This document shows, one piece after another, positions 35,532-43,843 of a stretch of DNA of 64,000 nucleotides (the first letter of the stretch is position 1; each line of letters begins with the position of its first letter). Origin of the DNA: Spirosoma pollinicola. Lineage in GTDB: Bacteria > Bacteroidota > Bacteroidia > Cytophagales > Spirosomataceae. A model generated the notes under the pieces. That model ran no database searches, had not been told where the DNA came from, and saw nothing but the letters and a program-made list of their open reading frames with translations. The DNA lies in contig NZ_CP025096.1 in the NCBI RefSeq assembly GCF_002831565.1, positions 1,550,001-1,614,000 of the forward strand, written 5' to 3'. The translations under genes and the position numbers were made by a program.

Positions 35532-36647
35532 ATGGAGCAAGCACCCTGGTATACGATTAATGACATTGCCCAACTCGATACACCTGCATTGGTGATCTAT
35601 ACGGATCGGGTAAAACAGAATATTGCTTTCCTGATCAAGGCAGTCGACAAACTGAGTCGACTACGGCCACACGTAAAAACGAATAAGTCGCGGGAAGCCT
35701 GCCAGTTGATGCTGGATGCCGGTATCACCAAATTCAAGTGCGCCACTATTGCCGAGGCCGAAATGCTGGCAATGCTCGGTGCTCCCGATGTGCTGCTGGC
35801 CTACCAGCCAAACGAGGCTAAAATGCATCGACTGGTAAGCCTGATGAAGACCTACCCGGAAACGAAATTTTCCTGTCTGGTCGATAACAGCACAACAGCC
35901 AATCAACTGTCGGCAGTGGCCGTACTGGCTGATCTGGTCGTACCGGTGTACATTGACTTAAATGTGGGCATGAACCGGACGGGTGTTGCGCCCGGTGGGG
36001 CTGTACTGACGCTATATGCAGAACTGGATACATTGCCGGGTGTTCAGCCGGTGGGGCTGCATGCCTACGATGGACACCTGCGTGATCCGGATATCACGGT
36101 TCGAACCGCTCAATGCGATGCGGCTTTCTGGCCCGTTCAACTGCTGCACGATACGCTCGTGTCGCACGGATTTGCCTCGCCGGTTTTAGTGGTAGGAGGG
36201 AGTCCAACGTTCCCGATTCATGCCAAACGACCAACTGTAGAGTGTAGTCCCGGTACGTTTATATATTGGGATAAAGGCTATCAGAGCATCCTGACCGAGC
36301 AACCGTTTTTAACGGCCGCTCTGGTAGTTTCGCGGGTAATCTCCCTGCCCGATTCGACAAAAATTTGTCTGGACCTGGGTCATAAATCAGTGGCCGCCGA
36401 AGGCGAATTGGTTCAGCGGGTTACCTTCCTGAATGCACCGGAGTTAAAAGCCATTGGCCAAAGTGAGGAGCATCTGGTTGTCGAAGCGGGCGAAGGACAT
36501 GCGTATAAAGTTGGCGATATTTTGTACGGATTACCCAACCACATTTGCCCAACTGTAGCCTTGTATGAACGGGCTTATGCGATCGAAAATGGTAATGTGA
36601 CAGGAGAGTGGCTAACCGTTAGCCGTGATCGGATGATTTTGGTGTGA
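35532..36647 (+). CDS. PLP fold-III D-threonine aldolase/D-serine dehydratase-like enzyme
   Basis: A 371-residue enzyme of the alanine-racemase-like fold-III group. RPHVKTNKS near residue 45 carries the PLP-binding Lys, and GEGHAYKVGDILYGLPNHICP carries in shortened form the metal-binding His-x-Cys (HIC) seen in D-threonine aldolase and DSD1-type D-serine dehydratase. ECSPGTFIYWDKGY fits the same group. It would cleave or dehydrate D-beta-hydroxy amino acids. The RidA gene 3 bases upstream suggests the dehydratase route, because dehydration releases 2-aminoacrylate, the RidA substrate. The exact substrate is open. Confidence 0.83.
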   Translation: MEQAPWYTINDIAQLDTPALVIYTDRVKQNIAFLIKAVDKLSRLRPHVKTNKSREACQLMLDAGITKFKCATIAEAEMLAMLGAPDVLLAYQPNEAKMHRLVSLMKTYPETKFSCLVDNSTTANQLSAVAVLADLVVPVYIDLNVGMNRTGVAPGGAVLTLYAELDTLPGVQPVGLHAYDGHLRDPDITVRTAQCDAAFWPVQLLHDTLVSHGFASPVLVVGGSPTFPIHAKRPTVECSPGTFIYWDKGYQSILTEQPFLTAALVVSRVISLPDSTKICLDLGHKSVAAEGELVQRVTFLNAPELKAIGQSEEHLVVEAGEGHAYKVGDILYGLPNHICPTVALYERAYAIENGNVTGEWLTVSRDRMILV

Positions 36648-36731
36648 GTCAACTCGTTGACTTTAATTTTCTGAAGGAGGGATTATGGGGATTGTTAATG
36701 AGTAAGACCTTGTAGTCAGATAAATAGTATC

Positions 36732-36866
36732 GGCATTTTTTTGTCATGGCTCCGGCCACCCGGCCCGACGGCAGGAGGGATCTTCGATAAGCCGGAAAGC
36801 TTCTTTTCTACCGAAGATCCCTCCTGCCGTCGGGCCAGGTGGCCGGAGCCATGACAAAAAAATGCC
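36732..36866. repeat. Longest inverted repeat, 55-bp arms
   Basis: Arms 36732-36786 and 36812-36866 are complementary over 55 bp with a single mismatch, around a 25-base loop. The ends carry T7 and A7 tracts, and the stem is GC-rich. It lies between the convergent PLP enzyme and methyltransferase genes and would form a very stable RNA or cruciform hairpin. The arms carry no ORF. Confidence 0.92.
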
Positions 36867-36903
36867 TTACTTTTTGAGATAAGTTTCGTGACTTATAACA
36901 GCA

Positions 36904-37713
36904 TCATACCGCTTGTTGCCCCTCAACGGCCAGCAAGTATACCGTCATCGACTCACCAACGGTGGCAATCCAGTTATCATATTCAATGATAGCTTGTAAA
37001 CGGAGATCTTCGCTAATATACCCGGCATTTACCAATTGCGGGCCACGCAACTCGGCGACTTCAGCCCATAATCGGCTGGCAACGGCAAAATTCGGGTTGC
37101 TTCGGTGGGCAATTTCAAACTGTTCTTCTACCTGTACCAACTCAAAGCCAATATGGTGCATCATCACCTGTAGGTGATCGGCGATGGCGTTGTCGAAGCC
37201 TGCGTCCTGACGCCATTTCAGAAAAGCGTCGTAAAAGGTTCGCATAGTTTCGGGCGGCTCAGGTGTCCAGATTATTTTCTCGTGATTGAAATCAAGGATA
37301 GCCAGGTAGCCACCCGGTTTTACGAAACGCTTCATGTTTTGTAAGGCGGCTTCGGGATTAGCCAGCCATTGCAGCGTTCGGGCGCAGGTAACCAGATCGA
37401 AGCGTTCGTCTGTGTCGAATGAATAGACATCGGCTTGTTCAAAAGCGAGTCCTGCGGTGTTTCCTGCCTGCTGGTTGGCCTGTTCAATTAAACTCTCGTT
37501 TGGATCAATGCCCAGCACACGGCCTGTGGGGCCTGTTTTGTCGGCAATACTGCGTGTAATAGCCCCGGTGCCGCAACCAAAATCGAGTACTGATAGGCCC
37601 GGTCGCAAATACTTGATCAGGTTGCGATTCGCGTTCTCGACGGTTCGTCGTTCCAACACGGGATTGTAACCTTTGGGCATTTTTGCCCGCTCAGTACTTT
37701 GTTGATCAGCCAT
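36904..37713 (-). CDS. Class I SAM-dependent methyltransferase
   Basis: A methyltransferase of about 269 residues. The glycine-rich motif VLDFGCGTGAITRSIADKTG lies near residue 36, with the acidic motif II in VLGIDPNESLIEQA and motif IV in FDLVTCARTLQWL; this is the UbiE/arsenite-like SAM fold of general methyltransferases. The ATG at 37713 is preferred because the longer reading runs into two inverted repeats and lacks conserved sequence. It is a single gene of unknown acceptor, unrelated in sequence detail to the methyltransferase of the polyketide operon. Confidence 0.8.
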   Translation of the reverse strand: MADQQSTERAKMPKGYNPVLERRTVENANRNLIKYLRPGLSVLDFGCGTGAITRSIADKTGPTGRVLGIDPNESLIEQANQQAGNTAGLAFEQADVYSFDTDERFDLVTCARTLQWLANPEAALQNMKRFVKPGGYLAILDFNHEKIIWTPEPPETMRTFYDAFLKWRQDAGFDNAIADHLQVMMHHIGFELVQVEEQFEIAHRSNPNFAVASRLWAEVAELRGPQLVNAGYISEDLRLQAIIEYDNWIATVGESMTVYLLAVEGQQAV

Positions 37714-37727
37714 AAAAGAAATTAAAA

Positions 37728-37760
37728 TAGGTCGCGTCCTCAGAGTGATGACACGACCTA
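37728..37760. repeat. Short hairpin upstream of methyltransferase
   Basis: Arms 37728-37737 and 37751-37760 pair over 10 bp with one mismatch (TAGGTCGCGT). It lies 15 bases upstream of the methyltransferase start, so it would be in its leader and could affect translation, or act as an operator. Confidence 0.45.
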
Positions 37761-37780
37761 AGAATGATGAAAAAAGTATA

Positions 37781-37856
37781 TTAACCACAGAGGTACAGAG
37801 AGCACAGAGGACTGCCGAAGTGAAATTCTCTGTGCTCACTGGGCCTCTGTGGTTAA
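37781..37856. repeat. Inverted repeat of CCACAGAG type, 29-bp arms
   Basis: Arms 37781-37809 and 37828-37856 pair over 29 bp with 3 mismatches. The outer word TTAACCACAGAGG resembles that of the repeat at 18168. It lies between two genes on the minus strand, right after the mutarotase gene's stop. Confidence 0.85.
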
Positions 37857-37867
37857 TAAATTATTAT

Positions 37868-39034
37868 TTACTTTTTCGTTGAAAACTGATAGATAGTCGT
37901 GCTTTTGTACGTTTGACCGGGTTTTAACTCCGTTGTTGGGAAAGCCGGGTGGTTCGGCGAATCGGGATAATGTTCGGTTTCCAGACAGATAGCGTACCGT
38001 TTTTTATACGGAAATCCTTCGCGCCCTGTTACTGAACCGTCCAGAAAATTGCCGGTATAAAACTGTATGGCGGGTTCGGTTGTGCGAACTTCCATAACCC
38101 GGCCCGACGTAGGTTCATAGACTGTAGCGGCCAGTTTCAGCGAATCACCGGAGCCGTTCAGCACCCAGCCATGATCATATCCACCGCCGTATTTGATCTG
38201 GGTGTCTGTCGAGTCGTTGATGCGTAAACCAACAACCGTTGGCTTAAGAAAGTCAAACGGGGTGCCTGCAACTGGTTTCAGTTCGCCCGTTGGGATCAGC
38301 GTTTTGTCGACTGCGATAAGTTTATCGGCGTTGAGCGTTACAACATGGTCGAGAACGTCACGCTTGGCACCGCCTGTCAGGTTGAAGTAAGTGTGATTGG
38401 TCAGGTTCACAACGGTCGCTTTGTCGGTCGTGGCTTTATAATCAATCTTGAGCGCGTTGTCTTTTTGCAACGTATACGTTACTTCTACCGACAGATTGCC
38501 GGGGTAGCCTTCTTCGCCATCTTTAGCCGTGTAGGCTAGTTTGAGGGCAGGTTCGTCACCATCAACGGGGGTAGCTGTCCAGAGAACTTTGTCGAAGCCG
38601 ACTTTGCCGCCGTGCAGGTGGTTGCCCATGTTGTTAATAAACAGGTTATAGGTTTTGCCTTCGAGCGTAAATTTTCCTTTGGCAATGCGGTTGCCATACC
38701 GGCCAATCAAGGCCCCGAAATAGGGATTGTTTTTTACGTAATTCGACAATGAATCCTGCCCGAGTGTTACATCGGCAAATTTGCCGTCTTTATCGGGCGT
38801 TTCCAATGCTACGATGATACCACCATAGTTGGTGATTTTGGCGGTCATGCCCGATGCATTTCGCAGGGTAAACAGGTCGGCCGTTTGTCCATCGGGAAGT
38901 GTGCCGTAAGTGGTTTTTTCGATACCCGGCTTTTGCTCGCCAGATGAATCGTTTTCTTTCTTTGAGGAACAGGAGGTCATAGTTAAGCAACCAGTTAACA
39001 GAGCCAGCGATAAGAGTTGAGGCAAAAACTTCAT
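37868..39034 (-). CDS. Aldose 1-epimerase (mutarotase), lipoprotein
   Basis: A 388-residue enzyme that interconverts alpha and beta anomers of sugars such as galactose or arabinose. GalM features are present: the GALIGRYGNRIAKGKF strand, NNMGNHLHGGKVGFDK with catalytic-region His, NLTNHTYFNLTG with the second His, and the later CLETEHYPDSPNHP with the catalytic Glu. The N-terminus has a lipobox (TMTSC or LLTGC) and a charged linker, so the enzyme is exported and anchored. The ATG at 39034 was used in place of a TTG two codons earlier. It precedes the arabinose genes and probably serves them. Confidence 0.9.
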   Translation of the reverse strand: MKFLPQLLSLALLTGCLTMTSCSSKKENDSSGEQKPGIEKTTYGTLPDGQTADLFTLRNASGMTAKITNYGGIIVALETPDKDGKFADVTLGQDSLSNYVKNNPYFGALIGRYGNRIAKGKFTLEGKTYNLFINNMGNHLHGGKVGFDKVLWTATPVDGDEPALKLAYTAKDGEEGYPGNLSVEVTYTLQKDNALKIDYKATTDKATVVNLTNHTYFNLTGGAKRDVLDHVVTLNADKLIAVDKTLIPTGELKPVAGTPFDFLKPTVVGLRINDSTDTQIKYGGGYDHGWVLNGSGDSLKLAATVYEPTSGRVMEVRTTEPAIQFYTGNFLDGSVTGREGFPYKKRYAICLETEHYPDSPNHPAFPTTELKPGQTYKSTTIYQFSTKK

Positions 39035-39259
39035 GAACAATTGAGGGTTAAGGTTTTGACACAGAGATTCACAGAGTCAAACGGAGATACACAGAGAATT
39101 TTTTGTGTTCACTCTGGTGTGAGCTCTATTTATAAAGGGTAATGAGTCATATTCATACTTTTTTCAATACAACCAGACAAATGAATGAACCGGGGAATAA
39201 CATCACATAGTAAATTGTTGTTTTCTTTTAATCAATGGTCGTGTAAATGAAAACTGTTT

Positions 39260-39667
39260 ATGAAACCAAAGGTGAAACATTTATTTCATTCAGTTTTATT
39301 ATTCACCAACTTGATGATTGGGTGTGTCCCACCTTCTATTCCGAATTACGACATCGGGACAGGTAAACTGATTTTCAAGGACACTTGCCAAGGGCAGACT
39401 GTATACTTGATGGATATTGCAATTCTGAATGCCTATAAGAGTGGATATAGCTATTCAGATACATTGACCGTTGGTGATACGACCTATTTTCATGTGGTTA
39501 GACTAGACGCAAGGCAGTTTGATATTTTGTCCAAAAAGAGTGTTTATGACAAAATAAATATTGAGTTTGACCGGGGTATACGAAATACGCTTCCCAAATG
39601 TAATGGCTTTCCAGTTGGTAGTGTTGAAACGGTCAATGTGTTTTCCATTCGATCTGTCGATTACTAG
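39260..39667 (+). CDS. Hypothetical small lipoprotein
   Basis: A 135-residue protein that I do not recognise. A hydrophobic start with the lipobox-like LMIGC (Cys near residue 22) suggests a lipoprotein. The mature part is short and beta-rich. It is the only plus-strand gene in a long run of minus-strand genes, is flanked by the mutarotase promoter region and the end of araD, and has an AT-rich, different base composition from its neighbours. It may be a recent arrival. Confidence 0.6.
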   Translation: MKPKVKHLFHSVLLFTNLMIGCVPPSIPNYDIGTGKLIFKDTCQGQTVYLMDIAILNAYKSGYSYSDTLTVGDTTYFHVVRLDARQFDILSKKSVYDKINIEFDRGIRNTLPKCNGFPVGSVETVNVFSIRSVDY

Positions 39668-39697
39668 TAAGCGCAAAAAATATTCGTTATAATAACA

Positions 39698-40396
39698 CTA
39701 ACAGCCCTGCCCGTAGTAAGCGTTTTTGCCGTGTTTGCGCTCGTAATGTTTCAGCCGTAGGGTGTCTTTGATGCGGGGCGTGTTTGGGTTTATTTGGAGC
39801 GTTAGGTAGGCCATTCGAGCTAGTTCCTCCAGCACGGCGGAGTTATAAACGGCTTTTTCTGCCGATTTTCCCCAGGTAAATGGGCCGTGATTCTGCAAAA
39901 GAACCATCTCCATTTCGCTGTTTGCCAACCCCTTTTCGGCGAAGCAGTTGAAAATCTGATGGCCCGTTTCGTGCTCGTAATCACCTTGTATCATCTCGTC
40001 GGTCAACGCCGGAGCGCAGGGAATATCCTTGTGTGTATGGTCGGCGTGGGTTGTTCCGAAAATGGGAATGTCCATACCCGCCTGTGCCCAGGCCACCGCA
40101 TGGGTGCTGTGGGTGTGCGCGATACCGCCAATGTTCTCCCAGGTTTTGTAGAGCAACGCATGGGTTTTGGTATCCGACGATGGGCGCAACTTGCCTTCGA
40201 CCACAAGCCCGTCGTAGTCACAAATTACGATGTCATCAACCGCTAGTTTTTCGTAAGGCACCCCGCTGGGTTTGATGGCAAATACCGCCCGGTCACGGTC
40301 GACCGCGCTCACATTGCCGAAGGTAAACAGCACCAGCCCCAGTTTGGGAAGCTGCATATTTGCCTCGTAACATTCTTCTTTTAGGGATGTGTACAT
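39698..40396 (-). CDS. araD: L-ribulose-5-phosphate 4-epimerase
   Basis: A 232-residue class II aldolase-like enzyme that converts L-ribulose-5-phosphate to D-xylulose-5-phosphate, the last step of L-arabinose breakdown. The zinc site is visible in AHTHSTHAVAWAQ, with a third His in LLQNHGPFTWG. GNVSAVDRDRAVFAIKPSGV near the N-terminus binds substrate phosphate. Length matches AraD. It is the last gene of the araB-araA-abf-araD series on the minus strand. An inverted repeat separates it from the arabinofuranosidase gene. Confidence 0.93.
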   Translation of the reverse strand: MYTSLKEECYEANMQLPKLGLVLFTFGNVSAVDRDRAVFAIKPSGVPYEKLAVDDIVICDYDGLVVEGKLRPSSDTKTHALLYKTWENIGGIAHTHSTHAVAWAQAGMDIPIFGTTHADHTHKDIPCAPALTDEMIQGDYEHETGHQIFNCFAEKGLANSEMEMVLLQNHGPFTWGKSAEKAVYNSAVLEELARMAYLTLQINPNTPRIKDTLRLKHYERKHGKNAYYGQGC

Positions 40397-40404
40397 GATT
40401 AATG

Positions 40405-40483
40405 TTGAATGAGAGAATGACAGAATGAGTGAATACTAGAACAACTCACAGTCATTCTAGTATTCATTCATTCTATCATTCAA
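40405..40483. repeat. Inverted repeat with bulge
   Basis: Left arm about 40405-40438 pairs with right arm about 40451-40483; an extra CAGAATGA in the left arm makes a bulge. It contains a short direct repeat of AGAATGA. It lies between araD and the arabinofuranosidase gene, two bases before the latter's stop. Confidence 0.75.
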
Positions 40484-40485
40484 AA

Positions 40486-42011
40486 TTAAAGTTCCAATAC
40501 TACTACCGATACGGGTGGCAGGCTTACTGTCAGGTTGTCGCCGGTTAGTTTGGCACCTGTGAAAGCTACCGGTTTGATTTTAGTCAGATTCTCAAACGTG
40601 TTGTGGTCGTGCACATTGGCAGAGGTCAGGATGCGCCCTGTTACACCAGCGGCTTTTAGTCCTTTCAAATCCACCAAAATTTCCTGTGGTTTTGTTGGGT
40701 CGATGTTGACCAGCGATACGTGAACCTTACCCGCTTTATCACGGGAAGCCGATACAGATACGGCAGGTAACTTCTCCTTCTCGAACGTGAAATCTTCCGA
40801 CTTGACACTAACCGGCAACATTGTTGCGTCCTGATGTACATTGTACATTTCCAGTACGTGATAGGTGGGTGTCAGTAGAATTTTATCGCCTTTGGTCAGG
40901 ATAACGGCTTGCAGTACATTGATCGCCTGGGCCAGATTCGCCATACGCACGCGTTCAGCATGTTTGTGGAAAATGTTGAGCGTTGAACCAGCCAGCACTG
41001 CATCACGCATGGTATTTTGCTGATACAAAAAGCCCGGATTCGTACCCGGCTCGACATTGTACCAACCGCCCCACTCATCCACGATCAGCGCAATTTTTTT
41101 CTCCGGGTCATACTTGTCCATAATGGCCGAATGCTTCTCGATCAGTTCGTCCATCAACAGCGCTTGCTGCATCGTTTTGAAGTACTCCTGATCGGAAAAC
41201 TGCGTGGCTGAGGATTTTTTGCCTTCGCCCCACGACAGCACGGAGTAGTGGTGCATGGCCAACCCTTCCATCATAGTCGATGGAATATTTTTCATGAGCG
41301 TTTCCGTCCAGGTATAATCGTTGTCGCTGGCTCCCGACGCAATTCGGAAAATCTTCTCTTTGCCCACGATGGGGTTCATGAAGGTACTGTACTGACGGTA
41401 TAGATTGGCGTAGAAATCCGGTTTCATATTGCCCCCGCAACCCCAAGCTTCGTTGGCTACGCCCCAATAACGTACATTCCAGGGCGCCTGACGGCCATTC
41501 TGCTGGCGCAGTGCCGACATAGGGCTGTTTTTTGCACCCATTCTGACAATTCCTGTACGGTGCCGCTACCCACATTGCCCGCCAGATAAGGCTCTGTACC
41601 CAGCAGTTCGCACATGTTCAGGAAGTCGTGGGAACCGAAACTATTGTCTTCCGTAACGCCACCCCACCAGGTATTGACGATTTTGGGCCGTTTTGATTTT
41701 GGTCCGATACCATCTTTCCAGTGGTAAGTGTCGGCAAAGCAGCCGCCCGGCCAGCGAAGGTTCGGTATTTTAAGCTTTTTCAGGGCGCTCACAACATCGA
41801 GCCGAACCCCGTTTTTGTTCGGGATTTTGGTGTTGCCCTCGCCCACATAAAAGCCGTCATAAATACTACGGCCCAGGTGTTCGGCGAAGTGGCCATAAAT
41901 ATGGCGGCTGATGATGGTTTTGCCTTCATCACCATTGATCGTCACCTTATTCTGCGCCGACGCTAGGAGCGTGAGGGAGGCAAACGCAAGGGTTAGGATT
42001 GGTTTTTTCAT
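40486..42011 (-). pseudogene. Alpha-L-arabinofuranosidase GH51, frameshifted
   Basis: The N-terminal part (42011 to about 41530) encodes a signal peptide ([20 protein letters not shown]) and the GH51 start ([30 protein letters not shown]). The rest (about 41541 to 40486) encodes the acid/base Glu in [12 protein letters not shown] and the nucleophile Glu in VDEWGGWY, but in the -1 frame. The break is near 41530-41545, beside a run of six A on the coding strand. About five residues expected in GH51 proteins also seem absent, consistent with a deletion of 3n+1 bases. Everything else is intact, so the loss is recent, a sequencing error, or rescued by slippage. Confidence 0.82.
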
Positions 42012-42054
42012 TTGGTTAAGAAAAAGTGAAACAGTTAACGGGTGTGATAGGGAG

Positions 42055-42171
42055 ATAGCGCGAGCGTCATCGTTCGTGCTGACTATTACCCGGCCTCTGG
42101 CCGATTTTCGGTTACTTTATTCCGGCCAGAGGCCGGGTAATAGTCAGCACGAACGATGACGTTCGCGCTAT
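42055..42171. repeat. Long inverted repeat, 49-bp arms (family member 1)
   Basis: Arms 42055-42103 and 42123-42171 are complementary over 49 bp with one mismatch; the loop is 19 bases. The order of words (GCGCGA, TCGTGCTG, CGGCCTCTGGCCG, loop TTACTTTATT) matches that of the repeat at 57312, showing common origin. It lies between araA and the arabinofuranosidase gene. Confidence 0.92.
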
Positions 42172-42182
42172 CAGACGCACGC

Positions 42183-43673
42183 TCATTTGTAATATACCTC
42201 ACTCCAGCGCAGTTCGTTTTTTAGTTGACGCAGATTGGTGTTTTTGTCAATCACAACCAGTTCGACACCGAACATATCTGCGAAATCTTCGATATGATCC
42301 GTTGTCAGGTTTTGGCTGTACACCGTGTGGTGAGCACCCCCGGCCAGAATCCAGGCGGCACACCCGGTTTGCATATCGGGCAGCGGTTTCCAGATGGCAC
42401 GGGCAACGGGAAGTTTCGGGAGGGCTTCCGGTACGGCCACGGCTTCGACCTCGTTGACGAGCATACGGAACCGGTTGCCCATGTCGATTAGCGACACGTT
42501 AATGGCTGGTCCGGCGGGGGCATTGAACACCAGACGAACCGGATCGGCTTTGCCACCAATGCCCAACGGATGGATCTCGCAGGTTGGTTTATCGACGGCG
42601 ATGGACGGGCAAATTTCGAGCATGTGCGAGCCTAGCACCAGTGGGTTCGCCGGGTCGAAATGGTAGGTGTAATCTTCCATGAACGAGTTGCCGCCTTTCA
42701 GGCCAGCCGCCATTACTTTCAGGGTGCGCACCATTGCCGAGGTTTTCCAGTCGCCCTCGCCACCAAAACCGTAGCCTTCGGCCATCAGACGCTGAGAAGC
42801 GATACCCGGCAGTTGCGTCATGCCGTGCAGGTCTTCGAATGTATCGGTGTAGGCCGTGAAGTTGCCATCTTGCAGGAAAGCCCGCATGCCGATTTCGATT
42901 TTGGCTGCATCCCGAAGCGAGCTGTGTTGCGCTCCGCCCCGAAGCAACGACTCCATAAGCGTGTAGGTGTCGGCATATTCGGTGACCAACTGGTCGATCT
43001 CGGCATCGGTCACCTGATTGATAACCGCTACCAGATCGCCAATGCCATGGGTATTAACCGACATGCCAAACGTCATTTCGGCCGCTACTTTGTCGCCATC
43101 CGTCACGGCTACCTGGCGCATGTTATCGCCAAACCGAACCACCTTCATCGTCTTCAGCTCATAGGCCGCTACCGAAACCCGGCCCCAGTCGGCAATTTTT
43201 GCCAGCACGTCGGGCTGTTCCCAGTAGCCTACTACGATTTTGCGATTCAACCGCATCCGCGACATAATAAACCCAAACTCCCGGTCGCCGTGAGCCGACT
43301 GGTTGAGGTTCATGAAATCCATGTCGATTGTGCCCCAGGGAATGTCCCGATTGAACTGGGTATGCAGATGAAGCAGTGGCTTTTTGAGGATCGTTAACCC
43401 CCGAATCCACATTTTAGCGGGCGAGAAGGTATGCATCCAGGTGATGATACCCACACAGTTTGGGGCAACATTCGCTTCCTGACAAATCGCATAAATCTCA
43501 TCCGGCGTTTTGACAACGGGCTTAAATACAACCCGCACAGGAATAACCGTCGACTGGTCGAACGATTGCGCGATGATTTGCGAATGGTCGGCTACCTGCC
43601 GAAGCGTTTCTTCGCCGTATAAATGCTGGCTTCCCGTGACGAACCAGATTTCAAATTGTTTCAGATTAAGCAT
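42183..43673 (-). CDS. araA: L-arabinose isomerase
   Basis: A 496-residue isomerase that turns L-arabinose into L-ribulose. Family blocks include [15 protein letters not shown] at the N-terminus, [16 protein letters not shown], and [14 protein letters not shown], with the Mn-binding Glu in [13 protein letters not shown] and MEDYTYHF and His in [12 protein letters not shown]. Length matches AraA. It lies between araB and the arabinofuranosidase gene on the minus strand, with hairpins in the gaps on either side, which may set different mRNA levels within the operon. Confidence 0.96.
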   Translation of the reverse strand: MLNLKQFEIWFVTGSQHLYGEETLRQVADHSQIIAQSFDQSTVIPVRVVFKPVVKTPDEIYAICQEANVAPNCVGIITWMHTFSPAKMWIRGLTILKKPLLHLHTQFNRDIPWGTIDMDFMNLNQSAHGDREFGFIMSRMRLNRKIVVGYWEQPDVLAKIADWGRVSVAAYELKTMKVVRFGDNMRQVAVTDGDKVAAEMTFGMSVNTHGIGDLVAVINQVTDAEIDQLVTEYADTYTLMESLLRGGAQHSSLRDAAKIEIGMRAFLQDGNFTAYTDTFEDLHGMTQLPGIASQRLMAEGYGFGGEGDWKTSAMVRTLKVMAAGLKGGNSFMEDYTYHFDPANPLVLGSHMLEICPSIAVDKPTCEIHPLGIGGKADPVRLVFNAPAGPAINVSLIDMGNRFRMLVNEVEAVAVPEALPKLPVARAIWKPLPDMQTGCAAWILAGGAHHTVYSQNLTTDHIEDFADMFGVELVVIDKNTNLRQLKNELRWSEVYYK

Positions 43674-43697
43674 TTTGTAAAATGTATTTTTATGTAT

Positions 43698-43719
43698 CGT
43701 CAGTTTCTTGAAACTGACG
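43698..43719. repeat. Perfect hairpin upstream of araA
   Basis: CGTCAGTTTC at 43698-43707 pairs perfectly with 43710-43719 around two bases. It lies 25 bases before the araA start, so it would be in the leader and may serve as processing site or attenuator. Confidence 0.55.
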
Positions 43720-43818
43720 TGTGCGCACCCGTTTTGGCGTGTATTGCCCCACCTTTGAACTGAGGAGAGGGCTAAAATTGGCCTGGTGATTCAGAACCAT
43801 TTGCAACTCATCTGGAAA

Positions 43819-43843
43819 CAAACAGCCAGAGGCTGTTTGGTAC
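43819..43843. repeat. 25-bp palindrome copy after araB
   Basis: An exact copy of 29389-29413, a self-complementary element (AAACAGCC AGA GGCTGTTT). It ends at the base before the araB stop codon triplet on the minus strand, so it lies directly downstream of araB. No partner arm is present here. Confidence 0.8.

Noticed and set aside
36904..37839. Longer 311-residue reading of the second methyltransferase
   Set aside because: The extra N-terminus runs through two inverted repeats and has no conserved sequence; ATG 37713 is better.
41521..41545. Programmed -1 frameshift in the arabinofuranosidase gene as the main explanation
   Set aside because: The A6 run is not aligned as a canonical X-XXY-YYZ heptamer in the incoming frame, and several residues seem missing, so a deletion is more likely. 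Slippage is kept only as a possibility.
42660..43397. 245-codon plus-strand ORF opposite araA
   Set aside because: Complement of a well-conserved isomerase; translation has no motif.
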